Part shown: positions 18,701 to 28,537 of the stretch, in pieces | How the letters are laid out: every line of letters begins with the position of its first letter | Numbering within the stretch: position 1 is the first letter of the stretch | From: Neobacillus bataviensis | GTDB lineage: Bacteria; Bacillota; Bacilli; Bacillales_B; DSM-18226 | Length of the DNA stretch: 64,000 nt | Reading direction: 5' to 3' | Assembly (NCBI RefSeq): GCF_019969725.1 | Contig: NZ_JAHXYW010000001.1 | Span: forward strand, 558,001 to 622,000 | Made by a program: the position numbers and the translations under genes | Notes under the pieces: generated by a model | Database searches by the model: none | Seen by the model: the letters and a program-made list of their open reading frames with translations, nothing else | Told to the model about the DNA's origin: nothing

Positions 18701-18835
18701 TTATGAGTTATTCTTCACATTTAATTCAATAATTTGCACTAGTTCCTCAATAATATCGTTCAGTTTCATCATGCTTGTATCTTTCTTAAGAATATTAGAA
18801 GTTTTATACAGCAATATTTCCTCTTGCTCACTCAC
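18701..18835 (-). CDS. Possible 44-residue small protein
   Basis: A GTG-initiated frame of 44 codons encodes an acidic helical peptide (starts VSEQEEILLYKTSNILKK, ends ELVQIIELNVKNNS). GGGGG lies 9 bases before the GTG. It lies in a 424-bp stretch between the DsrE-like gene and gdhA that is otherwise featureless apart from the gdhA terminator. Coding status is uncertain. Confidence 0.3.
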   Translation of the reverse strand: MSEQEEILLYKTSNILKKDTSMMKLNDIIEELVQIIELNVKNNS

Positions 18836-18987
18836 AAAAATGCCCCCATTCTTAAAATGATGAACTTTTCATTCCTAATGACCTTTAATACTCATATATG
18901 TAATTTACAGATATTATACATCATGCTACTTGTATATGTAAATTACATATATAAAATTTTTGCAAGAATTCAGAATAATGATAAATA

Positions 18988-19015
18988 TCAAAAAAGGCCA
19001 CTAATCAGTGACCTT
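18988..19015 (-). terminator. Terminator of gdhA
   Basis: AAGGTCACT and AGTGGCCTT form a stem with one mismatch around a 4-base loop, followed by TTTTTTGATATTT on the minus strand. Confidence 0.8.
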
Positions 19016-19037
19016 TCATCAAGACAAAAACATGAAG

Positions 19038-20426
<1,389 letters not shown>

Positions 20427-20527
20427 TCAGCCCCAGGTTAGTTTTAAAATTAAGAAAATTCCTTTTCTTCAATATGTTTTCATTTTATAATTTATTAATT
20501 AATAGTTACAATCTTAATATTCGATGA

Positions 20528-20548
20528 AATGCATGCGTTTTACGCATT
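20528..20548. promoter_or_regulatory. Palindrome in the gdhA/gltC-like intergenic region
   Basis: ATGCG-TTTTA-CGCAT (20533-20547) is nested in AATGC-N11-GCATT, a form like a LysR-type T-N11-A site. It lies 20 bp before the regulator ATG. The B. subtilis GltC box (ATCTC-N7-GAGAT) was not found. Confidence 0.45.
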
Positions 20549-20566
20549 AAATGGAGTGATTTAAAA

Positions 20567-21478
20567 ATGGAGACAAGGCAAATTCAGTATTTCATAGAGG
20601 TGGCAAAAAGAGAGCATGTTACAGAGGCAGCAGACGCCTTGCATGTTGCCCAATCATCCGTAAGCAGACAAATTTTCAATTTAGAAAACGAATTGGGGGT
20701 AAAACTTTTTATACGTGAGGGAAGAAGTGTAAAGTTAACTCCAATAGGAAGAATTTTTTTTGAAAGAATGAAGCAAGTATGGAATCTGATGGAGGATGCA
20801 AAGCGAGAAGTAGAAGAAAATTTAAATCCTGAAAAAGGAACCGTTCGAATTGCATTCCCAATAAGCATGGCGGCCCATACCTTGCCGTTCATCATTTATG
20901 CTTTTCGCACCAGGTACCCAGAAGCAAAATTTCAAATGAGCAATGCCCTTTATTATGATTTAATAGACGGTGTTATAAATGGTGAATTTAATTTGGCCAT
21001 GATTGCCCCCATGCCCAATCCGGAAAAAGAAAAAAAAATAAAAGGTGCTACTCTATTTACGGAAAATATCGTTGCTCTCATCCCTCTTCATCATCCGTTA
21101 TCTGATCGGAAATCGATAAGGTTACGAGACTTAAAGGATGACCCATTTTGTGTTCTTCCGGAAGGATTTGTTTTTCGCGAACAGGTTGTTGGGGCTTGTA
21201 ATGATGCCGGTTTTCCGCCCCAAATCGCCTTCGAAGGAAAAGATATTGATGCATTAAAAGGATTAGTCTCAGCAGGTCTGGGTGTAGCTTTGATGCCTGA
21301 GATGACTTTGGTGGATAATACACCCCGCTCCACTGTCATGATCCCATTATCTGATGAGAATCTCACACGATCAGTCGGTGTCATCTACCCTGCCCAACGG
21401 AAACTTCTTCCTACCGAAGCCTTGTTTTATGATTTCCTGCTTGAAACCTATGAACGATTACATGAATTTAAAAAATGA
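20567..21478 (+). CDS. LysR-family regulator, GltC-like
   Basis: This 303-residue protein has the LysR helix-turn-helix at the N terminus (METRQIQYFIEVAKREHVTEAADALHVAQSSVSRQI) and a periplasmic-binding-type effector domain (about 90-295). The order of motifs (REGR..KLTPIG, PEGFVFRE, GKDIDALKGLVSAGLGVALMPE) closely follows B. subtilis GltC, the activator of glutamate synthase gltAB. Here the gene is divergent from gdhA and not from gltAB, so control of glutamate dehydrogenase is expected. The ATG follows AATGGAGTGATTTAAAA. Confidence 0.82.
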   Translation: METRQIQYFIEVAKREHVTEAADALHVAQSSVSRQIFNLENELGVKLFIREGRSVKLTPIGRIFFERMKQVWNLMEDAKREVEENLNPEKGTVRIAFPISMAAHTLPFIIYAFRTRYPEAKFQMSNALYYDLIDGVINGEFNLAMIAPMPNPEKEKKIKGATLFTENIVALIPLHHPLSDRKSIRLRDLKDDPFCVLPEGFVFREQVVGACNDAGFPPQIAFEGKDIDALKGLVSAGLGVALMPEMTLVDNTPRSTVMIPLSDENLTRSVGVIYPAQRKLLPTEALFYDFLLETYERLHEFKK

Positions 21479-21485
21479 ATGAACT

Positions 21486-21512
21486 TAAAAAGGAACCTGA
21501 GTCAGGTTCCTT
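21486..21512 (-). terminator. Terminator overlapping the stop of the YueF-like gene
   Basis: The 9-bp stem AAGGAACCT/AGGTTCCTT is followed on the minus strand by TTTTTAAG. The TGA stop codon of the transporter gene (21504-21502) sits in the loop. Confidence 0.75.
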
Positions 21513-22605
21513 CAACTATACTTTTCGCCGCTTTTCTGGCTCTCAAAAATCGGACTACATTTAAAACAATGGTTTTTAAAACAGCATACGTTGGGACAGC
21601 CAAGACCATTCCAAGTACGCCTGCCAGATTGCCTGCAGCCAAAAGAATAATGATAATGGTTGCTGGATGCGTATCCAATGATTTCCCTAAAATCATCGGA
21701 GACAGGAAGTTCCCTTCAATTTGCTGGGCAACTAGGATTACGACGATTACCAATAAAGCTTTAGTAGGTGAATCAAAGAATCCGACGAGCACTGCCGGCG
21801 CACCGCCAATGATCGGCCCGACATATGGGATTATGTTGGTGAAGGCTACAATCAGCGCCATGATTAATGCATAGCGTAAACCGATAATTAAGTATCCAAT
21901 AAAGGCTAATGTACCGACAGCCAGGGCAACCACCACCTGCCCCTGAATGTAGGCGGATAGGGTCTCTCCTGTTTCTTTTAAAATTTTTAAGCTCTCATCC
22001 CTGTAATCGGAAGGAATGAACTTTGATACTGCTCTAGGAAATTTTTGTCCATCCTTAAACATATAAAATAATAAAAATGGAACTGTCACAAGAATAATCG
22101 CAATATTAGTGACGATGCCAAAAAAGCCGAGAAGGATGTTAGTCAATTTGTTTGGAAGTGTATTGGCATACGCCAATAACCGCTGCTGAACATTATCAAT
22201 CATTTCACTTTGCTGGTTCCTAAAGTTTTTAAACTCTGAAGACTTGATTACATCATTAACATAATCAGTCGTCTTATGAGCAAATCCAGGGAGATCATTG
22301 GCAAGCTCTGTCGCCTGTTTGGAAACAGCAGGGACGAGGCTTCCGGCTGCCAAGACAAGAAGACCAGCAAACACAACATAAAGGACCAAAATGGCTGCTA
22401 CCCTAGGGAGTTTTTTACGTTCCAGAAAATTCACAACCGGATTCAAAAGGAAATATAGGAATCCAGTGATGAGAATTGGAAAGAAAACCGTCGAAAAAAA
22501 CACCCCTATAGGCTTAAACATAAATGAAATCTTGGTTGAAACGAAAATAATCGACAAAACAAGCAAAATTTGAATCAGCCAGAATTGTATTTTAGATTTT
22601 GACAC
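21502..22605 (-). CDS. AI-2E family transporter (YueF-like)
   Basis: This permease of about 367 residues has eight or so membrane helices in the AI-2E/TqsA arrangement: helices near 10-55, 60-85, a soluble segment (about 90-145), then five helices to residue 345 with the conserved P-x-x-G motif FTNIIPYVGPIIGG and QQIEGNFLSPMILG. Family members export small solutes or autoinducer-2, or act as Na+/H+ exchangers; the substrate is unknown. The GTG at 22605 is preferred because GAGG lies 9 bases before it and the product starts like YueF; an in-frame ATG at 22620 is possible. Confidence 0.8.
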   Translation of the reverse strand: MSKSKIQFWLIQILLVLSIIFVSTKISFMFKPIGVFFSTVFFPILITGFLYFLLNPVVNFLERKKLPRVAAILVLYVVFAGLLVLAAGSLVPAVSKQATELANDLPGFAHKTTDYVNDVIKSSEFKNFRNQQSEMIDNVQQRLLAYANTLPNKLTNILLGFFGIVTNIAIILVTVPFLLFYMFKDGQKFPRAVSKFIPSDYRDESLKILKETGETLSAYIQGQVVVALAVGTLAFIGYLIIGLRYALIMALIVAFTNIIPYVGPIIGGAPAVLVGFFDSPTKALLVIVVILVAQQIEGNFLSPMILGKSLDTHPATIIIILLAAGNLAGVLGMVLAVPTYAVLKTIVLNVVRFLRARKAAKSIVEGT

Positions 22606-22733
22606 GGATATGTACCTCATGCTTCAAATATTTGGATAAAGTATATCAAAATCTTGGAGAAATATACAGTAAATATCAAAGTTTTTATTGAAGTCCTACC
22701 TACATTTATAAAAATTCAAATAGATAATTAAGA

Positions 22734-22779
22734 AAAAAGCCAATTCTTTCTTTATAAATAGAAAGTAAATCGGCTTTTT
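22734..22779 (-). terminator. Terminator of the MMPL gene
   Basis: AAAAAGCC and GGCTTTTT pair with further complementarity (CTTTC/GAAAG) inside. The minus strand continues TTCTTAATT. It starts 10 bp after the gene's stop. Confidence 0.7.
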
Positions 22780-22788
22780 ATTTTGAAG

Positions 22789-25700
22789 TTAAGTCCTTAC
22801 TACTTTTTCCTCTATGCTTACTTCATTTTCCTTTTTTCTAGAAGATAAATTTGCTAACGCACCTGGAAGGGCAATCATCGCCGGCAAAAAGATTGGAAGA
22901 AGCACAAAGCAAAGTACAATCAGTCCTGTAATAACTGCTACAGCTAACTGATATAAAACCATAATTCCAGCAGGCATTAGTGTCGCAAAAGTGCCTCCTA
23001 GTATAATGACGGCTGCAATAATGACTCCGCCTATATGTCTAGAAGCCACCACGATGGCGTCTTTCTGTGACATATGAGGGTATTCCTTAAAGCGCATCAT
23101 TAAGAATATACTATAGTCTACTCCCAAGGCGACAATAATGATAAAGGAGAAGAACGGAACGAAGGAAGATACCCCTTCATACCCCTTCAAATCTATGAAA
23201 ATATAGTTAATCACGAACATGGCTGCATAGTACGCTCCCAAAAGGGATGCCGTGATGAATACCGGTGTCCAGAAAGATCTTATAACAAAGAACAACACGA
23301 GCAATACTCCGATAATGACGATCGTTGTCGTTCTATTCAAATCCCTGCTCAATATATCATTCGTATCATTTGTAGTCGCGCTTGGTCCAGCTGTACCAAA
23401 CTTGGCATCGGAAAGCTCTGTTCCTTTAAGTCCATTGGAAACCGTTGCATTTATTTTATTAATGGTACTTAAAGCTTCTGGAGAATAAGGATCCGCTTTT
23501 AAAACAACCAACATTTTTGTAATCTTTCTATCATTGGACATGAAAGCGTCTAATGATTTTTCAAAGTCCTTGTCCGTCAAGGCTTCTTTCGGCATAAAGA
23601 AAGTTTTATTTCCTTTATATTGCGTTAAGAAACCGTTCGTTTGCCCGAGCCCATCAGATATTTGCTTAAGCCCGCCGTTTACATCCGATAGTTTTTGCCC
23701 AAAGACACTGAAACCATTGAGCCCGTCTGCCAGCTGCTGCTGACCCGATTTCATTTGGCCAAGACCATCTGTTACCTTGTTCATATTTGTTACGATTGTG
23801 CCTATTCCTGAAGAAGTTTTGCCAAGTCCACCTTCAATATCTTTCAAGCCAGCTGCCATTTGTGATAAACCACTGCTCATGCCTGAAAGATTTTTATTGG
23901 CTTCTGCAAAACCGGCCGTTACGGTATTGTAATTATCATTTAATGCTTTAATACCTTCAGGCGTAATTTGACTCAAATTTGATAATGAGTCATCGATTTC
24001 TTTCTTTAATGCCTGGTAATTCTCATCACTATTGGCATTTGCATCACTCTGACCAAGCTTTGTTACCAATGATTGCATTTGTACCAGCGAATCTTTTACA
24101 TTAAGAAGTTTCTGCGCATCAGCTTGGTATTGGGTCCCCATCCCTTGGAAACCAGCCTGCATTTTTTTATAATTTTCAGCTAACACGGCAACACCGCTGC
24201 TCATCTTTGAAAGATTTGTTTCGATGTTTGCTATACCATTGCTGATTGTTTGTGAATTACTTGACCCATTATCGATACCAGCTTGTAATTGCTTTAATCC
24301 ATTGGTTAAGGCGTTCATCCCATCTTGAAGCGTTGCTGTACCCTCAACCATTTGAGTGACCTTCGAAAAGTCAGCTGATCCGAGCTTTTCTTGCGCCTGC
24401 TTTAAGCCATCATTGATTTGATCCACACCATTTTGCGTTTTGGAAATGCCATCCGTAACCGATCCCATTTGACTATCGACATAAAAACCATCAATTGGTT
24501 TCCCTTGAGGCTGTGTAACCGAAGAAACCTGCTTCACTCCCTTAATAGCCTTGATGCTTTCCGTTACGTTATCAACAACTGCAAGCGATTCATTATTATT
24601 TAATGCTGAACTATTTTCAATGACAACAGTCGCAGGCATTGCCTGGCCCTTGCCAAAATGGTCCGCAATGATATGAAAGCCCTTTGTAGAAGGATAGCGA
24701 TTTCCAAGTTCTCCAATTGTATCAAAGTTAAGCTTTTGTTGGTGGAAATACACCATTGGCCCCAGGATTAAGACGATAAGGATCACCGTTATGAATGGAC
24801 GCTTTGTCGCAAAAGTTGATGTTGCTCCCCAGAATTTGTTTTCCTTATGCCCGCCGCCTGCATTCTTGGACGGCCAGAAAAGTTTATTGCCAAGAACTTT
24901 CATCATGAAAGGTGTTAAAGTCAGAATTTCTAGCAATAGGATCGTTACACCGATTGCTACAACCACACCAGATTTATAGATTGGTGACTCCGCAAAAACA
25001 AGGGCAAGGAATGCAATAAACACCGTGAGAATACTATAAGCAATCGTCTTTCCTGCCGTTTTATAGGTTCTGATGATGGATTCATCTATCGAATGCCCAT
25101 GGGATAGTTCCTCCCTAAATCGATTAAACAGAAGGATATTGTAATCCGTTCCGATACCAAAAAGGATAAGCACTAAGAGCATTTGGGTGAGACTTGTAAT
25201 CGGAAATCCTGCCTTATCAATTAATTGAGCGGCAATTCCCATGGAAACTAGATAGGAAAAGGCCACCGTTACTAAGGAAATCAAAGGCGTTACTACTGAC
25301 CTAAACGCAATAATTAGCACAACTAAAATAAAGATTACGGTCAATGCAGCGCTCTTCTCAACTCCGGACACAGAAGCTTTTAGATAATCATTATTGATAA
25401 AATCTTCCCCGCTAAGATAGTACTTAACAGGTACTTTTTTAAGTTTGCTATCAAATTCTTTTTTAATATCATCCACTTCTCTTGATTTCTTATCAAGCTT
25501 AAAACTCACCATAAGAGTCGTGCCATCTTTAGAAACCAAAGAGCTTTTTGCTTCTGGCGTACTAAAAGGATCAATCATATCGGTAATACCAAGCTCTTTG
25601 CGGCTATCGCTTATCAATTTTACCTGATCCCCGATTTTTTTCATTTCTTCTTTAGAGATTTTATTTTTATCATAAAATACGATAAGGTTGTTCGTACCCT

Positions 25701-25881
25701 TGATAGTATCCATCTTTTTGAGGATGTTGTCCGCTATGACCGAAGGGCTTCCATTTCCCGTTCCTTGCTGTCCTTTTTGCCGCAGGATGGCATTGATGTC
25801 AGGCTGAATGACTGTAAGCAATATTGTTGCAATCAGCCATAAAGCAAATATAGCCCAACGGCCTTTTATGATTGATCTCAC
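22789..25881 (-). CDS. MMPL/RND-type exporter with a long coiled extracytoplasmic domain
   Basis: This 1030-residue membrane protein has the MMPL layout: helix 1 (about 8-25), an extracytoplasmic loop, five helices (about 180-350), a second loop, and five helices (about 825-1010). Both helix bundles have the conserved GxGxDYxxx motif (GIGTDYNILLFNRF and ALGVDYSIFLMMRF). The second loop is enlarged (about 400-800) by repeats such as GLKQL, DGLGQ and QISDGL that suggest a long coiled coil, like YhgE/Pip proteins. MMPL proteins export lipids, peptides or drugs using the proton gradient. It starts with GTG, 185 bp downstream of a TetR gene. Confidence 0.85.
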   Translation of the reverse strand: MRSIIKGRWAIFALWLIATILLTVIQPDINAILRQKGQQGTGNGSPSVIADNILKKMDTIKGTNNLIVFYDKNKISKEEMKKIGDQVKLISDSRKELGITDMIDPFSTPEAKSSLVSKDGTTLMVSFKLDKKSREVDDIKKEFDSKLKKVPVKYYLSGEDFINNDYLKASVSGVEKSAALTVIFILVVLIIAFRSVVTPLISLVTVAFSYLVSMGIAAQLIDKAGFPITSLTQMLLVLILFGIGTDYNILLFNRFREELSHGHSIDESIIRTYKTAGKTIAYSILTVFIAFLALVFAESPIYKSGVVVAIGVTILLLEILTLTPFMMKVLGNKLFWPSKNAGGGHKENKFWGATSTFATKRPFITVILIVLILGPMVYFHQQKLNFDTIGELGNRYPSTKGFHIIADHFGKGQAMPATVVIENSSALNNNESLAVVDNVTESIKAIKGVKQVSSVTQPQGKPIDGFYVDSQMGSVTDGISKTQNGVDQINDGLKQAQEKLGSADFSKVTQMVEGTATLQDGMNALTNGLKQLQAGIDNGSSNSQTISNGIANIETNLSKMSSGVAVLAENYKKMQAGFQGMGTQYQADAQKLLNVKDSLVQMQSLVTKLGQSDANANSDENYQALKKEIDDSLSNLSQITPEGIKALNDNYNTVTAGFAEANKNLSGMSSGLSQMAAGLKDIEGGLGKTSSGIGTIVTNMNKVTDGLGQMKSGQQQLADGLNGFSVFGQKLSDVNGGLKQISDGLGQTNGFLTQYKGNKTFFMPKEALTDKDFEKSLDAFMSNDRKITKMLVVLKADPYSPEALSTINKINATVSNGLKGTELSDAKFGTAGPSATTNDTNDILSRDLNRTTTIVIIGVLLVLFFVIRSFWTPVFITASLLGAYYAAMFVINYIFIDLKGYEGVSSFVPFFSFIIIVALGVDYSIFLMMRFKEYPHMSQKDAIVVASRHIGGVIIAAVIILGGTFATLMPAGIMVLYQLAVAVITGLIVLCFVLLPIFLPAMIALPGALANLSSRKKENEVSIEEKVVRT

Positions 25882-26039
25882 CTTACTTGTTCCCCTCCTA
25901 TTTTGTTTAACATGTTTATTTTTCCTGTTGGTCTACTTTCAGAAAAAACAAAACATCATCGAATTCCCTCTTCACATTAGTCACTATAACAAGGGAATAG
26001 GAAGGGTTCAAAAAGCAAAATAGAACGAGTGAATCAAAA

Positions 26040-26065
26040 TAATACATTATTGTCATTTTGTATTA
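26040..26065. promoter_or_regulatory. Candidate TetR operator between tetR and the MMPL gene
   Basis: The inverted repeat TAATACA-N12-TGTATTA lies immediately beyond the tetR stop and 160 bp upstream of the MMPL start. The size fits a TetR-family site, but promoter elements for MMPL are not obvious. Confidence 0.4.
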
Positions 26066-26596
26066 TTACAACATGACTTGGTTGAAGATTTCGAACAGCT
26101 CCTCTTTCTTATAATTATATTCTTTACTAACCCAATTCTGTAAGATGGTTATAAAGGAAGTGGCATATAAGTCACACATGACCTCAGGATACTTCGACTG
26201 ATTGATTTTTGTTGAAATTGGATCATTCTCTGTTTTTGAATGTTCACGTAAAATATCACTGGCAGTTTTGACCATACTTTTGAAAAAGATATGCCCATCC
26301 GATCCTAATAACGTATTTTCAAATAACACAAAATGTTCATCTACATAATCGACCAGTAATTTAAACGTGTCAGTATTACATTCTTTATTTAATTTAATAA
26401 TCTCTTCAGATAAATGATAAATAAAATCTCTTAGCAGGCTGTATTTATCTTCATAATACCGATAAAAAGATGTGCGATGAATTAACGCATCATCACATAT
26501 ATCTTGAATCGTGATATGTGAGAATCGTTTCGTTTGTAAAATGCGCATAAAACTTTGTATAATTTGGCGCCGTGTGCGCTCAGTCGTATAGTTCAT
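26066..26596 (-). CDS. TetR-family transcriptional regulator
   Basis: This protein of about 176 residues has an N-terminal TetR helix-turn-helix (about 5-50: RRQIIQSFMRILQTKRFSH, then ITIQDICDDALIHRTSFYRYYEDKYSLL) and an all-helical ligand domain. The start chosen is the ATG at 26596, with AAAGGG 9 bases upstream. The open frame continues further (to 26668) but would overlap the preceding gene. It lies between a SAM-riboswitch-led MsrA-like gene and the MMPL exporter, and probably represses the exporter. It could also be carried on the riboswitch transcript. Confidence 0.85.
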   Translation of the reverse strand: MNYTTERTRRQIIQSFMRILQTKRFSHITIQDICDDALIHRTSFYRYYEDKYSLLRDFIYHLSEEIIKLNKECNTDTFKLLVDYVDEHFVLFENTLLGSDGHIFFKSMVKTASDILREHSKTENDPISTKINQSKYPEVMCDLYATSFITILQNWVSKEYNYKKEELFEIFNQVML

Positions 26597-26618
26597 AGTA
26601 CACATCCCTTTCATGAAT

Positions 26619-26972
26619 TCAAAAGCTATTATGCTCCCATACTGGAGTAATTTCTGTAATAATTTCATTATTTAATATATGTTGCAGCTCGTTTTTCTTT
26701 TGTTTGGCTACTGTTACTTGATGGAGATCAGAAAAGAAAATGTAGGATTGATTTTTATATAGCTGACCTTCTCTTGCTGTTGGGTCATGTAAATCAAAAA
26801 ACAATTCTACTAGTTCATCATAAGATACTTTCCACGGATTAAACCATAATTCTACTATCTTTACATTTGAGTCTTTTAGATATCCTGTTCGAGCCTTTTC
26901 AATCCCACGAAATCCTGTAATAAATGCTTTTTGACTAAAAAATTCGCTTGCACCAAACACTGCTCTTTCCAT
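26619..26972 (-). CDS. Cysteine-less MsrA-like protein under a SAM-I riboswitch
   Basis: This 117-residue protein aligns with peptide methionine sulfoxide reductase A over the core: AVFGASEFFS for the MsrA active-site motif GCFWC, GYLKDSN for GYxGG, VELWFNPWKVSYDELVELFFDLHDPT for the strand-helix-HDPT region, and EIITEITP near the end. The catalytic Cys is replaced by Glu (E10), the next Cys by Ser (S13), and there is no Cys anywhere. The C-terminal part after TEI (FYPAExYHQ) is missing, so it is shorter than MsrA (150-180). It cannot work as a reductase by the known mechanism. The ATG follows AGAGGAGCGATATTAA. Confidence 0.7.
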   Translation of the reverse strand: MERAVFGASEFFSQKAFITGFRGIEKARTGYLKDSNVKIVELWFNPWKVSYDELVELFFDLHDPTAREGQLYKNQSYIFFSDLHQVTVAKQKKNELQHILNNEIITEITPVWEHNSF

Positions 26973-27013
26973 TTAATATCGCTCCTCTTGAGCGATAAGC
27001 CTTCTTCCCATTC

Positions 27014-27180
27014 AAAAAACCTCTCTTTGTTTAAAAGAGAGGTTAGTATGATGAAATACTTTCCTCTCATCTTTCAAAGGTTTATACCTTTGCAGGAATT
27101 AGCACCGTTTCAAGTCAATAGTTTGACTGATGGTTGCCGGGTTTCATAGGGCCTGTCCCTCTACCACTCTGGATAAGAAG
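27014..27180 (-). ncRNA. SAM-I (S-box) riboswitch with terminator
   Basis: On the minus strand the aptamer runs from CTTATCCAGAG (27176) to GATGAG (27066), which pair as P1. The core blocks GGGACAGGCCC, TGAAACCCGGCAACC, CGGTGCTAATTCC and AAAGGTATAAACCTTTG match the S-box consensus. It is followed by a terminator with stem AACCTCTCTTT/AAAGAGAGGTT (27018-27044) and six T. The 3-prime P1 strand GAGAGG can pair with CCTCTC of the terminator, the expected antiterminator switch. A promoter is possible upstream (TTGAAT, 17 bp, TATTGT). High SAM should stop transcription into the MsrA-like gene. Confidence 0.93.
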
Positions 27181-27506
27181 TTTATCGCTATTTATTTTTA
27201 ATAACAATAACACCCACTGAACTGAAATTCAAGTAAAAAATCTCGGGGATTGCCTTCAGCGGAATGGATCAAAAAGGCAGGAAATGATTGTTATACTACG
27301 TACACAAACCCACTAAGCACACTATTGAAGAACTTTCAATATAGAATCTTTATGTTCCATTACATATTTTTCCATATGAAATTTCCTTATATTTTAATAT
27401 TTTTTTTTGCAATTTTAATTATTCGGATAATTCCTTTATCCTATTCATAATGAATTTAAAATCTTTAAATTAAGGACATAAAATAAAGGAGCGAAGGAGA
27501 CATTTT

Positions 27507-27659
27507 ATGTGGATTATAACTCTTTATTCAGATTTAAATATTACCTTGTTTGAAATGGAGACAGAAGAAGAAGCAAGAGAGGCATTCAAAAAAATGAAAG
27601 GCTGTAAAATTCTTTCAGAAATTGTTTACTTCAATTATCCCCAGCTAGGTACTAATTGA
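27507..27659 (+). CDS. Small 50-residue protein
   Basis: The ATG follows AAGGAGCGAAGGAGACATTTT, a strong ribosome site. The product begins MWIITLYSDLNITLFEMET and continues with an acidic-basic helix (EEEAREAFKKMKG). It looks like a beta-hairpin plus helix small protein seen in bacilli; no function is known to me. It lies 82 bp upstream of the thioesterase gene on the same strand. The preceding 320 bp (27181-27506) hold only the riboswitch promoter and AT-rich sequence. Confidence 0.6.
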   Translation: MWIITLYSDLNITLFEMETEEEAREAFKKMKGCKILSEIVYFNYPQLGTN

Positions 27660-27741
27660 GGTAATTTTCAGGATAAAATGATCCATTTTTATAAAAAAGC
27701 CATTCTTAAACCGGAAGATTGGATAAATAGGGAGAATATGT

Positions 27742-28242
27742 ATGAAAGCAAAATTTTGTAGAGAATCAAGAGTTATACGAACAAGTCGTGTATTTCCAAA
27801 TGACGTAAACAATCACAATACATTATTTGGGGGACGATTATTGAGTGATGTGGACCAGGTAGCGTCTATTTCCGCTGCTCGACATAGTCGCAGGGAATGT
27901 GTTACTGCTTCAACCGATTCAGTTGACTTCTTATGTCCTATTCACACATCAGATTCAGTTTGTTTTGAATCCTATGTGACATGGACAGGTACATCATCCA
28001 TGGAAGTTTTTGTAAAGATTATTGCTGAAAATTTAAAATGTGGAGAACGTAGAATTGCAGCTACTGCTCTACTAACCTTTGTTGCACTTGATCAGAATAA
28101 ACGTCCGGCACATGTTCCCCAGGTCATTCCTGAAACAGAAGAAGAGAAAAAATTGCACGAAACTGCACCAGAGAGAGCAAAAATGCGTAAGGAAAGAAAA
28201 CAAAAGAGCAAAGAATTAGCCACTTTCTTAACAACAAATTAA
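27742..28242 (+). CDS. Hotdog-fold acyl-CoA thioesterase (YkhA-like)
   Basis: This 166-residue protein has a single hotdog domain. The motif NDVNNHNTLFGGRLLSDVDQVASISAARH holds the helix and residues of the BFIT/ACOT subgroup, and strands VDFLCPIHTSDSVCFESYVTWTG complete the fold. Such enzymes hydrolyse acyl-CoA to free acid and CoA in the cytoplasm; YkhA of B. subtilis is the nearest type. The C terminus is highly charged (about 130-160, KKLHETAPERAKMRKERKQK). The ATG follows AGGGAGAATATGT-type sequence. It is a single gene ending before a shared terminator. Confidence 0.85.
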   Translation: MKAKFCRESRVIRTSRVFPNDVNNHNTLFGGRLLSDVDQVASISAARHSRRECVTASTDSVDFLCPIHTSDSVCFESYVTWTGTSSMEVFVKIIAENLKCGERRIAATALLTFVALDQNKRPAHVPQVIPETEEEKKLHETAPERAKMRKERKQKSKELATFLTTN

Positions 28243-28387
28243 TTAGCTTAGCTTTGTAGCCAGGTTGGACAGTAGACTTCACGGGCGTTAAGTCATTTAA
28301 TGAGCTGCCTGGTTGTTCCTTCTTAATGGCTATGTTAGATTAGCACATTGATTTCCTATTAATCAAAATGGTGGCAAAAAAAAAATA

Positions 28388-28443
28388 AAAAAACCCTTAT
28401 TGTATAAGAAATTTACAGAAATAAGGGTTTTTTAGATTCATAT
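28388..28443. terminator. Bidirectional terminator between thioesterase and etfA
   Basis: A 13-bp perfect stem AAAAAACCCTTAT/ATAAGGGTTTTTT with a 30-base loop serves both converging transcripts. The 295-bp intergenic stretch holds nothing else recognisable. Confidence 0.75.
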
Positions 28444-28537
28444 TTATGAATACAGCAGCGCCAGCATATGACTGGAAGTGATCTTCGCCTATAGATTCAC
28501 GAGAGGAGTCTGGCAAGCCGGAGAAACGTCCCCCGTG

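Noticed and set aside
26597..26668. Longer TetR start
   Set aside because: The extra 24 codons overlap the MsrA-like gene and have no ribosome site, while the ATG at 26596 has AAAGGG at good spacing.
27250..27450. 66-codon frame on the plus strand
   Set aside because: No ribosome site, AT-rich hydrophobic composition with long T runs, and position next to the riboswitch promoter on the other strand.
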